From: JARKQH01 sp964631605 | GTDB lineage: Bacteria; Verrucomicrobiota; Verrucomicrobiia; Limisphaerales; UBA8199 | NCBI GenBank assembly: GCA_964631605.1 | Contig: CAZVYG010000130.1 | Location: 1 to 8,875 of the forward strand | Reading direction: 5' to 3' | Length of the DNA: 8,875 nt | In this document: one piece after another, positions 1 to 6,556 of the stretch | Layout of the letters: every line of letters starts with the position of its first letter | Position numbering within the stretch: the stretch's first letter is position 1 | Program-made: the position numbers and the translations under genes | The notes under the pieces: model-generated | Databases searched by the model: none | Seen by the model: the letters and a program-made list of their open reading frames with translations, nothing else | Told to the model about the DNA's origin: nothing

Positions 1-677
1 GGCGCCGGCTCGGCGCCGACGCGGCCGGCGGGGGACTGGGCGTTTTGCTCCTTGATGGCGTTGGCAATGTCCGTGGGCGTGATACCCAGCACGGCGAGCT
101 TGTCCGGTTGCAGCCAGATGCGCATGGAGTAGTCCTGGGCGGTGAAGTTCTTCACGTCACCGACGCCCTTGACCCGCTTGATGGCGTCCACCAGGTTGAT
201 GTCGCAGTAATTGCCCAGAAACACGGCGTCGTAGGTGTTGCTGGGGGAGTTGAGCCCGACCACCATCAGAATGTCCGGACTGGAGCGATTGACCACCACG
301 CCTTCCCGCTTGACCGCATCGGGCAACTGCGCCTGTGCCTGGCCCACGCGGTTTTGGGTGTTGACCTGCATGATGTCCACGTCCGTGCCCACGTCGAAAT
401 ACACGTTCAAGGTCATTTTCCCGTCGTTGGCACTGAACGACTGCAGGTAGAGCAACTTGTCCACGCCGTTGACCTTCGACTCGAGGGGAGTGGCCACGGA
501 TTCCATGACCGCCTCGGCGGCCGCGCCGCGGTAGGTCGTCGTCACCTGAATCATCGTCGGGCTGACCGGTGGATACTCGGCGATGGGCAACCGTTTCAGG
601 GAGATCAGTCCGACGATCACCGTCAGGATGGCGATGACCATCGCAACGATGGGGCGGCGAATGAAGAAGTCGGCCAT
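1..677 (-). CDS. RND multidrug efflux pump, AcrB/MexB (HAE1) family, N-terminal part
   Basis: This is the inner-membrane, proton-driven pump of a tripartite efflux system that exports hydrophobic drugs or other toxic compounds through an outer-membrane channel. Only 225 complete codons are present; the gene runs off the left edge. It begins MADFFIRRPIVAMVIAIL, the typical HAE1 opening, with TM1 at about residues 10-28. The porter-domain start follows, with recognisable AcrB-like blocks: LPIAEYPPVSP, GVDKLLYLQS, GTDVDIMQVNTQNRV, RSSPDILMVVG, GVGDVKNF, SMRIWLQPDKL and the coupling-region segment around QNAQSPAG. The ATG at 677 is supported by AAGGA about 10 bases upstream, inside the end of the preceding gene. 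It lies 6 bases after the adaptor gene's stop, so the two are almost certainly cotranscribed and translationally linked. The HAE1 assignment is secure; the substrate cannot be read from this part. Any outer-membrane component would lie beyond the window. Confidence 0.95.
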   Translation of the reverse strand, partial: MADFFIRRPIVAMVIAILTVIVGLISLKRLPIAEYPPVSPTMIQVTTTYRGAAAEAVMESVATPLESKVNGVDKLLYLQSFSANDGKMTLNVYFDVGTDVDIMQVNTQNRVGQAQAQLPDAVKREGVVVNRSSPDILMVVGLNSPSNTYDAVFLGNYCDINLVDAIKRVKGVGDVKNFTAQDYSMRIWLQPDKLAVLGITPTDIANAIKEQNAQSPAGRVGAEPA

Positions 678-683
678 AACGTG

Positions 684-1943
684 CTATTCCTTGCCGGACT
701 TGGTGTCCCCGTGGTGGGCGGGGCTGGCTTTGGCCTTTTCGGCCGCCTGCGCCTCGGCGATCTGCGCGGCCGTCATGGGTCGCACCACGGCTCCTTTACG
801 CAACTTTTGCACCCCTTCGACCACCACCCGCTCCCCCTCCTTCAGCCCCTCCAGAACAACGCCATGCTCGCGGATCCGGATGGGAGCCACCCGGACCGGG
901 CGCTGGGCCACCTGGTTGTCGGCGTCCACAACCCAGACAAAGCTCTTGCCCTGTAATTCCACCAGGGCTCGTTCCGGCACCAGGATACTGCCCTCATCCC
1001 CCCGCGCGCTGATGCGGAGCCGGGCAAACATGCCCGGACGGAGGATGCGTTCGGGGTTCGGAAATTCGGCGCGGACCCGGATGGTGCCGGTTTGCACGTC
1101 CACCGCGCGGTCCACGAAGACCCACTTGCCCGGATGGGGATGTTCCCGGCCATCGGCCAGGATCAACGTCGCGGGCAAATCGCCCACTTTACGCCCGACT
1201 TCCCGCGCGGTTCGTTCGGCCGTCAAGTAGTCCACTTCGCTCAGGGCACAATAGAACCAAATGGGGTGGAGCTGCGAGATGGTGGCCAGCAGCGTCGGCT
1301 CTCCCTTCCCGACCAGGCTGCCCACCGAGACTTGCCTGGCTCCGATCAAACCGGAAGCGGGCGCCTTCACCGTGCAATAACTCAGGTCCAATTTTGCGGA
1401 TTCCACCCGCGCCTCGGCCGACAGCACCTTGGCCTGGCCCACGGCCACGGACGCGATGGCGTTGTCCAGGTCCTGTTTGGGAATGGCCTTCTGCCTGGCC
1501 AGGGGCTCAAGTCGAGCAACGTCCTTCTCGAACTTGTTCAGCGCCGCCTTGGCCTCTTCCAACATTCCCCTGGCGGCGGCGAGCCGCTGCTCGAAGGGCT
1601 TGCGGTCGAGCGTGAACAGGAGGTCGTCTTGGTTCACTTCGGCGCCTTCGGTGAAAGTGATGCTCTCGATAAAAGCCTCCACCCGCGCGCGCACCTCGAC
1701 GTTCTGCGGCGAGTCGAGCTGGCCGATGAACTCAACGGTCCGGGTCACGTTGGTGGCCGCCAACTCCAGGACCTGCACGATAAGCGGCGGCGATTCCGGC
1801 GGCGCGGCCTTCTTGCAGGAAGTGGTGAGGGTCGCCACGCCGGCGGCCAGCCACGCCAGCAGAGTGGGCCTGAACCGGAAGCGGTTCCTAACCTTCTGTA
1901 GCGGCGGCAAGGAAGCATTGCATTCAGAGCAAGTTCGATTCAT
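684..1943 (-). CDS. RND efflux periplasmic adaptor (membrane fusion protein), AcrA/MexA family, probable lipoprotein
   Basis: This is the periplasmic adaptor that links the downstream RND pump to an outer-membrane channel. With the ATG at 1943 it has 419 residues, close to the family norm of about 380-420. A basic stretch and hydrophobic segment (about residues 20-40) end in TTSC, so Cys43 is a candidate lipidation site, though this lipobox is weak. Domains in order: first lipoyl half (81-114, QNVEVRARVEAFIESI), an alpha-helical hairpin rich in Ala/Glu/Lys (116-187), second lipoyl half (188-224, CTVKAPASGLIGARQV), beta-barrel (about 227-314, ending RPGMFARLRI) and membrane-proximal domain (about 319-388, LVPERALVELQG). 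The last 25 residues are a charged tail. The start is uncertain: in-frame ATGs also exist at 2006 and 2036, but they would add N-terminal sequence unlike a signal peptide, and none has a good ribosome-binding site. It is the first gene of the minus-strand operon. Confidence 0.93.
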   Translation of the reverse strand: MNRTCSECNASLPPLQKVRNRFRFRPTLLAWLAAGVATLTTSCKKAAPPESPPLIVQVLELAATNVTRTVEFIGQLDSPQNVEVRARVEAFIESITFTEGAEVNQDDLLFTLDRKPFEQRLAAARGMLEEAKAALNKFEKDVARLEPLARQKAIPKQDLDNAIASVAVGQAKVLSAEARVESAKLDLSYCTVKAPASGLIGARQVSVGSLVGKGEPTLLATISQLHPIWFYCALSEVDYLTAERTAREVGRKVGDLPATLILADGREHPHPGKWVFVDRAVDVQTGTIRVRAEFPNPERILRPGMFARLRISARGDEGSILVPERALVELQGKSFVWVVDADNQVAQRPVRVAPIRIREHGVVLEGLKEGERVVVEGVQKLRKGAVVRPMTAAQIAEAQAAEKAKASPAHHGDTKSGKE

Positions 1944-2013
1944 AGGCTGATGGTTGTTCGCTGTTCGTGGTTTATGATGGCTTAAAGCAGGGGCTGGAGG
2001 CGACATCAATTTT

Positions 2014-2026
2014 GGCGCCCGGCGCC
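2014..2026. repeat. GGCGCC double palindrome upstream of the efflux adaptor gene
   Basis: Two copies of the self-complementary hexamer GGCGCC flank a single C, giving GGCGCCCGGCGCC. It lies about 70 bases upstream of the preferred adaptor start, in a position where a repressor of the efflux operon could bind. The pattern is seen directly; a binding role is inference, and GGCGCC is not rare in DNA this rich in GC. Confidence 0.35.
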
Positions 2027-2115
2027 TCCGAAGCAAGCAACAGCCGGGGTGCTTCTGCTCCAGGGATTTGTTTTGGGGGACAATACAATGGAGTTTCGCG
2101 TTTTCAACGCATCGG

Positions 2116-2127
2116 GGCCTTCGGGCC
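2116..2127 (+). repeat. Small hairpin with a UUCG tetraloop
   Basis: GGCC-TTCG-GGCC would fold in plus-strand RNA as a 4-base-pair stem closed by C-G around UUCG, a very stable tetraloop, with one more possible G-U pair outside. No T-run follows, so it is not a rho-independent terminator. A related sequence (CGGGGCCTTCGGG shared) occurs just after the P-type ATPase gene at 8599-8611. Function is unknown and chance is possible. Confidence 0.3.
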
Positions 2128-2312
2128 TGTTAGTGGCCGGGTTGGGGGGCGAACGATGGCGGGAGCTGGCCTGAACCACCTCCTGTCATTCCTGAGCCCT
2201 CGACGGTCGTCGTAAGCTTGCTGCTGCTGCTCCCGTTTGGCCTGCAGGCAGTCCGGCTTCCGCGAAAAGCCCAAAAGAGCGGGCCGGTTCCCAGTTGCCT
2301 TTTTGTTCTGCG

Positions 2313-2350
2313 CGCGTAACTTACCGACTCTGATGAGTCGTGTTACTGCG
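2313..2350. repeat. Bipartite 38-base inverted repeat (hairpin)
   Basis: An inner perfect stem CGACTC/GAGTCG (2325-2330 with 2335-2340) closes a TGAT loop. Outside an asymmetric internal loop (TTAC against a single T), an outer stem pairs GTAAC (2316-2320) with GTTAC (2342-2346). It continues past one bulged T with CGC (2313-2315) against GCG (2348-2350). That is 14 pairs in 38 bases, the most structured element in the intergenic region. A T-rich run (2300-2305) lies before it rather than after it on the plus strand, so it is not a standard terminator. It could be a two-part operator or a leader-RNA structure if transcription starts upstream; neither is shown. Confidence 0.5.
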
Positions 2351-2423
2351 GATGCAGGTGATCGTTTAGGGAATCTGGGCGGAGGGGGGATATCCGCCGC
2401 CGGGCGCCTCGCGGCTTCCGTAC

Positions 2424-2452
2424 TTTACACCACTGGCCCTAATTGCCATGCT
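2424..2452 (+). promoter_or_regulatory. Weak candidate sigma-70-like promoter for the SPFH operon
   Basis: TTTACA (2424-2429, five of six bases of the -35 consensus) is followed after 17 bases by CATGCT (2447-2452, only three of six -10 bases). TG stands at 2444-2445 in the extended -10 position. A transcript would start near 2459, about 140 bases before the first SPFH gene. The match is poor at -10, and consensus rules for this phylum may differ. Confidence 0.2.
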
Positions 2453-2462
2453 TCCAGGCTCG

Positions 2463-2474
2463 CTGACGCGTCAG
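2463..2474. promoter_or_regulatory. Perfect 12-base palindrome, possible operator
   Basis: CTGACGCGTCAG is exactly self-complementary over 12 bases. It lies about 130 bases upstream of the first SPFH gene and directly after the start point predicted by the weak promoter candidate, a classical place for a repressor. The palindrome is certain; its role as an operator is inference. Confidence 0.35.
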
Positions 2475-2601
2475 GTGCGGCCGGGATCATTTTGGTGCGC
2501 GCGTCCGTCCGCCCGGCATCGGCCGGCGCCGCCGGGACCTGGCGTTGCAGGCTGCGCCGGGCCGGTTCGGCAGCGCGGGCCCAGGCCTGACTCTATTGCG
2601 T

Positions 2602-4479
2602 ATGCAACGTAACTTACAAAAAAACGGATTGGTCAACCTCGCGGCCATGCTGGTCGCCGGCCTTGCGGTTTTCGCGCTCGCTTCCTACTCGCATTCCCTC
2701 GCCGGTCACGTTGCCATCCTCTACCTTGCCCTGGGCCTTCTGGTTGCTGTTGTTTCGTGGTTTCAGATGCGGCTCGAGGAGCGCGAGCGTTTGGAAAAGC
2801 TCGAGCTGGAGGAACTCTCCCGCTCACGTTCCGCCTCAGCGCTGTTTGAATCGCAGTCGGCCGACACTTTCCCCGCGCAGCGCGCCCGGGAACAATTCGA
2901 ACGGTTTTTTGTGCCCGGCTTCACCACACTGCTGTGCCTGGCTGAGGCGGCGGGGGCTTTTTGGTTTTGGAAATGGCTGGCCAAACCGACCTCGCAGGTT
3001 CCGCTCAAGGAACCGATGACGGCGATTTTCCTGTTTCTGCTCCTGGGACTGGTTCTCTTTATCCTGGGCCGTTTTTCGGCGACGTACGCCCGGCTGGAGA
3101 ATAACCGCCTGCTGCGTCCCAGCGCCGCGTATGTCCTGCTCAACGCGCTGCTGTGCGCTGCTGCCGGGGTTGGGATTATCGGGGTTCAGATCGGGTTCCC
3201 CAGGACGGATCTTTACCTTGCCTACGCCTTGTGCGCCATCCTGGCGCTGATTGCCGCCGAGACCCTGATCGCGCTGGTGCTGGAGATTTATCGTCCCCGC
3301 GTCAAAGGCAAGCTGCAGCGTCCGCTGTATGAAAGCCGGCTGGTGGGGCTGCTGGCGCAGCCCGAGGGCCTGATCACCACGGCGGCCCAGGCGATAGACT
3401 ATCAGTTCGGCTTCAAGGTTTCGGAGACCTGGTTTTACCGGTTTTTCGAGCGCGCGATCCTCTGGCTGCTGCCTCTCCAGCTTGGCCTGCTGCTGCTCTC
3501 GACCGCTTTCGTGGTGATTGAACCCGGCGAGCAGGGCCTCTTGGAACGTTTTGGCAAACCTGTGCCCGGCCGGACGGTGCTGAACCCCGGCCTGCATTTC
3601 ACGTGGCCCTGGCCGATAGACAAGGTTTACCGGTTCCGCACCGAACAGATTCAATCGTTCATTGTGGGCTCGGTTCCTGACGACAAGGCGGTGGATCAAC
3701 GGGTCGTTCTCTGGACGGTTTCGCACAGCAAAGAAGAGAACTTCCTGGTCGCCAACCGGGACCGTTCGCCGGCGCCGGTCGCGGCCTCCGGGCAGCGGCG
3801 GACGCCGCCGGTCAGCCTGATCACGGTTTCGACGCCGGTGCAATACCAGGTGACGAACCTCGTGCTGTGGGCCTACGAGAACGAAGACGCCCCCTCGCTG
3901 CTGCAGGACCTTGCCACCCGGGAGGTCACCCGCTATCTGGCCACGGTTGACATGTCCGACGTCATGTCCCGTTCGCGTTGGGAGGCATCCAAGGAGCTGG
4001 TGCGCCGCATTCAGGCCGCCTCGGACGAACGCAAGCTGGGCGCCCGCATCATTTCGGTCGGCCTGCAGGACCTCCACCCGCCGGTCAAGGTGGCGCCGGA
4101 TTACGAGAAGGTGATCGGCGCGCTGCAAACCAAACAGGCCAAGATTCTGGCCGCGCGCGCCGACGAGATCCGCACCAACGCGCTGGCGGCGGCGCGAGCC
4201 ACCAGTATTACGAACCTGGCGCACGCCGAGAGTCTCTCCCGCACCATCGCGGCCTTCGCCCAGGCGGCGCGCTTCACCAACCAAATCCCCGCGTTCAAAG
4301 CGGCCCCGTCGGTCTTTGCCGAACGCGAGCGGCTGCGCGCCCTGGTCGCGGCTTCGGCGCATGCGCGCAAATACCTGCTGCTCTCGACCAACAACCTCGA
4401 AGTCATCACGCTGGATCTGCAGGACAAGATCCGGGCGGATTTGCTCACCGACATCGCGGTGCCCGAGCCCAAGAAATAA
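2602..4479 (+). CDS. Polytopic SPFH (band 7) protein, HflK-like, with extra N-terminal membrane domain
   Basis: HflK-type SPFH proteins assemble with HflC into a membrane-anchored ring or cage that regulates the AAA protease FtsH. From the ATG at 2602 it has 625 residues, against about 420 for E. coli HflK. The extra length is N-terminal: hydrophobic segments at about 12-31, 34-54, 107-127, 139-158, 175-197 and 204-229, with a charged Glu/Arg/Leu helix at about 58-75. A seventh segment (about 284-306) runs straight into the SPFH domain (about 303-511), opening FVVIEPGEQGLLERFGKPV and including GLHFTWPWPIDKVYRF, STPVQYQVTN and VGLQDLHPP. An Ala-rich, probably coiled-coil region (about 506-581) follows. 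The C-terminus is soluble. An in-frame start at 2545 would add 19 residues of non-membrane sequence; 2602 places the first membrane segment normally, but neither start has a clear ribosome-binding site. It is first in the plus-strand operon. Similar extended forms are, as I recall, found in planctomycetes and verrucomicrobia. Confidence 0.88.
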   Translation: MQRNLQKNGLVNLAAMLVAGLAVFALASYSHSLAGHVAILYLALGLLVAVVSWFQMRLEERERLEKLELEELSRSRSASALFESQSADTFPAQRAREQFERFFVPGFTTLLCLAEAAGAFWFWKWLAKPTSQVPLKEPMTAIFLFLLLGLVLFILGRFSATYARLENNRLLRPSAAYVLLNALLCAAAGVGIIGVQIGFPRTDLYLAYALCAILALIAAETLIALVLEIYRPRVKGKLQRPLYESRLVGLLAQPEGLITTAAQAIDYQFGFKVSETWFYRFFERAILWLLPLQLGLLLLSTAFVVIEPGEQGLLERFGKPVPGRTVLNPGLHFTWPWPIDKVYRFRTEQIQSFIVGSVPDDKAVDQRVVLWTVSHSKEENFLVANRDRSPAPVAASGQRRTPPVSLITVSTPVQYQVTNLVLWAYENEDAPSLLQDLATREVTRYLATVDMSDVMSRSRWEASKELVRRIQAASDERKLGARIISVGLQDLHPPVKVAPDYEKVIGALQTKQAKILAARADEIRTNALAAARATSITNLAHAESLSRTIAAFAQAARFTNQIPAFKAAPSVFAERERLRALVAASAHARKYLLLSTNNLEVITLDLQDKIRADLLTDIAVPEPKK

Positions 4480-4515
4480 CCGGCCTTTAGACCTTTACCC
4501 ACCTTTATACGCAAC

Positions 4516-5427
4516 ATGAAACGCAATCCTCTCACGCTCACCATCGGCGTTCTGCTCATCCTGATTGTCGCCCTGCTTCTGTTCGTGTTCCAGGTTCGAC
4601 AATCCGAAGTGGTGGTGATCACCACCTTTGGCAAACCGACGCGGCAGATCAAAGACCCCGGCGCGTACCTGAAATGGCCCTGGCCCATCCAGAGCGTGCA
4701 CCGTTTCGACCAACGCGTCCAAAACTTCGAGGACAAATTTTCCGAGGGCTTGACCTCGGACAACTTCAACCTGCTGTCGTCGGTGTATGTGGGGTGGAAA
4801 ATCACCGAGGCCCGCGTTTTCTATCCCAAGTTCGCCGGGTCCACGACGCCGCTTGCCGAGGCCGAGAAGGTTCTGGAACGTTTGCTTTCCAACGCCAAAG
4901 CGGCGGTGATCGGCAAACACCCGCTCTCGGACTTTCTCTCCCCGGCTGAAGCCGGCAACCGGTTCACCGAGATCGAGGACGAGATTCTGGCGGCCATGCG
5001 GTCTGAACTGCTGGCCAACGACTATGGCATCGAAATTCGGTTCCTGAGACTCAAGCGCCTGGGCCTGCCCGAGACTGTGACCCAGTCGGTGTTTGAGCGC
5101 ATGACATCGGAACGGCAGGTCTTGACCAGCAAATCCCAGTTTGAAGGCGAAGCCGAAGCCCAAAAGATTCGAAGCGAAGCCGACCGCAGGGCGGCGGAAA
5201 TTCTGGCCGCCGCCGACGGTCAGGCGACGCAAATCCGGGGCAAAGGGGAAGCCGAGGCCGCCAAGTCCCTCGAAGTTTTTCAGCAACATCCCGAGCTGGC
5301 CAACTTCATCTTCCGGCTCAACGCGCTGGAAGGCGCGCTCAAGGACCGCTCGATCCTGATCTTTGACCAGCAGATTCCGCCGTTCGACCTCTTTCGCGGG
5401 TCGCACACCAACCTTCTTTCCAGGTGA
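4516..5427 (+). CDS. hflC: SPFH (band 7) protein, HflC-like protease modulator
   Basis: This is the HflC-type partner of HflK in the membrane complex that controls FtsH. It has 303 residues (E. coli HflC has 334). A single N-terminal membrane anchor (about 6-27) is followed by the SPFH domain: SEVVVITTFGKPTRQ, GAYLKWPWPIQSVHRFD, then an alpha-helical part with YGIEIRFLRLKRLGLPE (170-186) and SVFERMTSER (191-200). An Ala/Glu/Lys-rich coiled-coil follows (about 205-255), then a C-terminal segment ending IFDQQIPPFDLF. The gap after the upstream gene is 36 bases and contains three CCTTTA copies but no Shine-Dalgarno sequence. The stop TGA is overlapped by a possible GTG start of the next gene. 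The HflC type is favoured by the short N-terminus, the single anchor and the LGLPE / SVFERM blocks. The symbol is by family likeness only. Confidence 0.88.
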   Translation: MKRNPLTLTIGVLLILIVALLLFVFQVRQSEVVVITTFGKPTRQIKDPGAYLKWPWPIQSVHRFDQRVQNFEDKFSEGLTSDNFNLLSSVYVGWKITEARVFYPKFAGSTTPLAEAEKVLERLLSNAKAAVIGKHPLSDFLSPAEAGNRFTEIEDEILAAMRSELLANDYGIEIRFLRLKRLGLPETVTQSVFERMTSERQVLTSKSQFEGEAEAQKIRSEADRRAAEILAAADGQATQIRGKGEAEAAKSLEVFQQHPELANFIFRLNALEGALKDRSILIFDQQIPPFDLFRGSHTNLLSR

Positions 5428-5432
5428 CCCTT

Positions 5433-6533
5433 ATGGCAGACAATCATCCTCATCCTCATCCTGCCGAGCCTTCGCCCCCCGAGCCGCCCGTCGAGCCCGC
5501 GCTGGACGCCGGGTCGCAGGCGCTGTCGGAGGCGCTCCGCAGCAGTTTCGCCATCGTCAAGTTTGTGATGGTGGTGCTGGTGTTCGTCTTCCTCGGCTCC
5601 GGCCTCTTCACCGTTCGGGAAGGCGAACGGGCCATCAAGCTGCGCCTTGGCAAACCCGTAGGCGAAGGGGAGAAGCAACTCCTTGGCCCCGGGCTGCACT
5701 GGGCCCTGCCCTACCCCCTGGAAGAATACCAAAAAATCCCCATCACCGAGATCCAAAGCGTCACTTCGACGATTGGGTGGTACAACGTGACTCCGGAACA
5801 AGAGCTTGCCGGGACCGAACCCTTCCCCACCGCCTCGCTTAATCCCGCTTCAGAGGGCTACCTTCTGACTGCAGACGCCAACATCATCCACTCCCGCGCC
5901 AACGTTCAATATCGCATCGCCAACCCCACGGGGTACATTTTTGACTTCGTCAACGCGTCCAACGCCGTCCAGAACGCGCTCGACAACGCCCTGCTTTGGA
6001 CCGCCGCCCGCTTCACGGTGGACGAAATCCTGACCCGCGACGTCATTGGCTTCACCGAGGCGGTTCGCAAGCGGCTCAATCAGCTCATCGAAGACCAGTC
6101 CCTGGGTGTCGTCGTCGAACAATGCACCGTGCGCTCTCTGCCGCCGCGGTATCTGAAGGACGCCTTCGCCGGCGTTCTCCGCGCCGAGGTGAACCGCAAC
6201 AAAACCCTTGACGAAGCCCGCAGCTACGAAAACCAGGTCCTCAGCCGCGCCAGTGCCGACGCCCAGTCCCGCATCAACGCCGCCGAATCGGACCGAGCCC
6301 GGCTGGTGGCGGAAGTTTCCAGCCGCGCGGAACAATTTCTCGAACTCCTGCCCAAGTACCGGCAAAATCCGGAGTTATTTGTGCAACAGCGTCTTACGGA
6401 AACCCTGGGCCGCGTTCTTACGAATGCTCAGGACACGATTTTTCTGGCGGAAACCTCGACTGGCAAATCGAGGGAACTGCGGCTATTGTTAAACCGGGAA
6501 CCGCCGAAGCCCAAAGTCGAACAACCGAAGTAA
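5433..6533 (+). CDS. hflK: SPFH (band 7) protein, second HflK-like protease modulator
   Basis: This is the third SPFH protein in a row and closest in layout to classical HflK. From the ATG at 5433 it has 366 residues. A Pro/His/Glu-rich cytoplasmic tail (HPHPHP at 5-10, then PEPPVEP) precedes one membrane anchor (about 39-60) and an SPFH domain starting VREGERAIKLRLGKPV. HflK-like blocks follow: GLHWALPYPLEEY, a segment resembling HflK's DxNxxxxxxxVQYRIxNP (ADANIIHSRANVQYRIANP), RFTVDEILT and VRSLPPRYLKDAF. A charged Ala/Arg/Glu coiled coil (about 235-300) and a Lys/Pro-rich tail end it. A GTG at 5424 in the same frame would overlap the hflC stop and add three residues (GTG ACC CTT); the ATG is preferred. 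Tight coupling to hflC indicates coexpression in fixed ratio. Confidence 0.87.
   Translation: MADNHPHPHPAEPSPPEPPVEPALDAGSQALSEALRSSFAIVKFVMVVLVFVFLGSGLFTVREGERAIKLRLGKPVGEGEKQLLGPGLHWALPYPLEEYQKIPITEIQSVTSTIGWYNVTPEQELAGTEPFPTASLNPASEGYLLTADANIIHSRANVQYRIANPTGYIFDFVNASNAVQNALDNALLWTAARFTVDEILTRDVIGFTEAVRKRLNQLIEDQSLGVVVEQCTVRSLPPRYLKDAFAGVLRAEVNRNKTLDEARSYENQVLSRASADAQSRINAAESDRARLVAEVSSRAEQFLELLPKYRQNPELFVQQRLTETLGRVLTNAQDTIFLAETSTGKSRELRLLLNREPPKPKVEQPK
5445..5462 (+). repeat. CATCCT hexamer repeated three times, encoding His-Pro x3
   Basis: Three perfect tandem copies of CATCCT encode the HPHPHP stretch in the cytoplasmic tail of the second HflK-like protein. Identical codons in all copies point to recent slippage-type expansion. 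Copy number may vary between strains without changing the frame. Confidence 0.6.
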
Positions 6534-6556
6534 CAGGCGATTTAACCTTTTGAAGC

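Larger units (their letters stand above)
1944..2601. other. Divergent intergenic region with inverted repeats, no convincing gene
   Basis: This stretch separates the minus-strand efflux operon from the plus-strand SPFH operon, so promoters for both should lie here. Open frames exist on the plus strand (1967-2215 and 2237-2590). Their products have no recognisable domain, biased Gly/Ala/Arg/Ser composition and no ribosome-binding site, and I do not call them genes. Most of the region is GC-rich, but 2290-2360 and 2420-2450 are relatively AT-rich. It contains the inverted repeats listed separately, plus a 10-base palindrome GCCTGCAGGC at 2240-2249. No regulator gene is present in the window, so any controlling protein is unknown. 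No clear rho-independent terminator was seen. Confidence 0.75.

Noticed and set aside
45..956. Long plus-strand open frame (303 codons) across the RND pump and adaptor genes
   Set aside because: It is antisense to two clearly recognised genes, its product is rich in His, Asp, Gly and Val with no domain, and it crosses the gene junction. This is typical of high-GC shadow frames.
1944..2010. Sigma-70 promoter for the efflux operon (minus strand)
   Set aside because: On the minus strand, TTGATG and CATAAA or TTAAGC can be found, but no pair has both good matches and correct spacing.
1967..2215. 82-codon plus-strand open frame in the intergenic region
   Set aside because: No recognisable domain, and it lies in the expected promoter region of the efflux operon. 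Coding cannot be supported.
2325..2346. CTGATGAG resembling the hammerhead ribozyme core
   Set aside because: A hammerhead needs a second stem followed by GAAA and a third stem at the cleavage site. No GAAA with matching stems is found nearby; the bases are explained by the simple CGACTC/GAGTCG hairpin.
2237..2590. 117-codon plus-strand open frame in the intergenic region
   Set aside because: No domain, no ribosome-binding site, biased Ala/Gly/Arg composition, and it overlaps the inverted repeats and candidate promoter.
2836..4362. 508-codon minus-strand open frame inside the first SPFH gene
   Set aside because: It lies wholly antisense to a recognisable SPFH protein, and its Arg/Gln/Gly/His-rich product resembles no family. 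The length follows from high GC at third codon positions.
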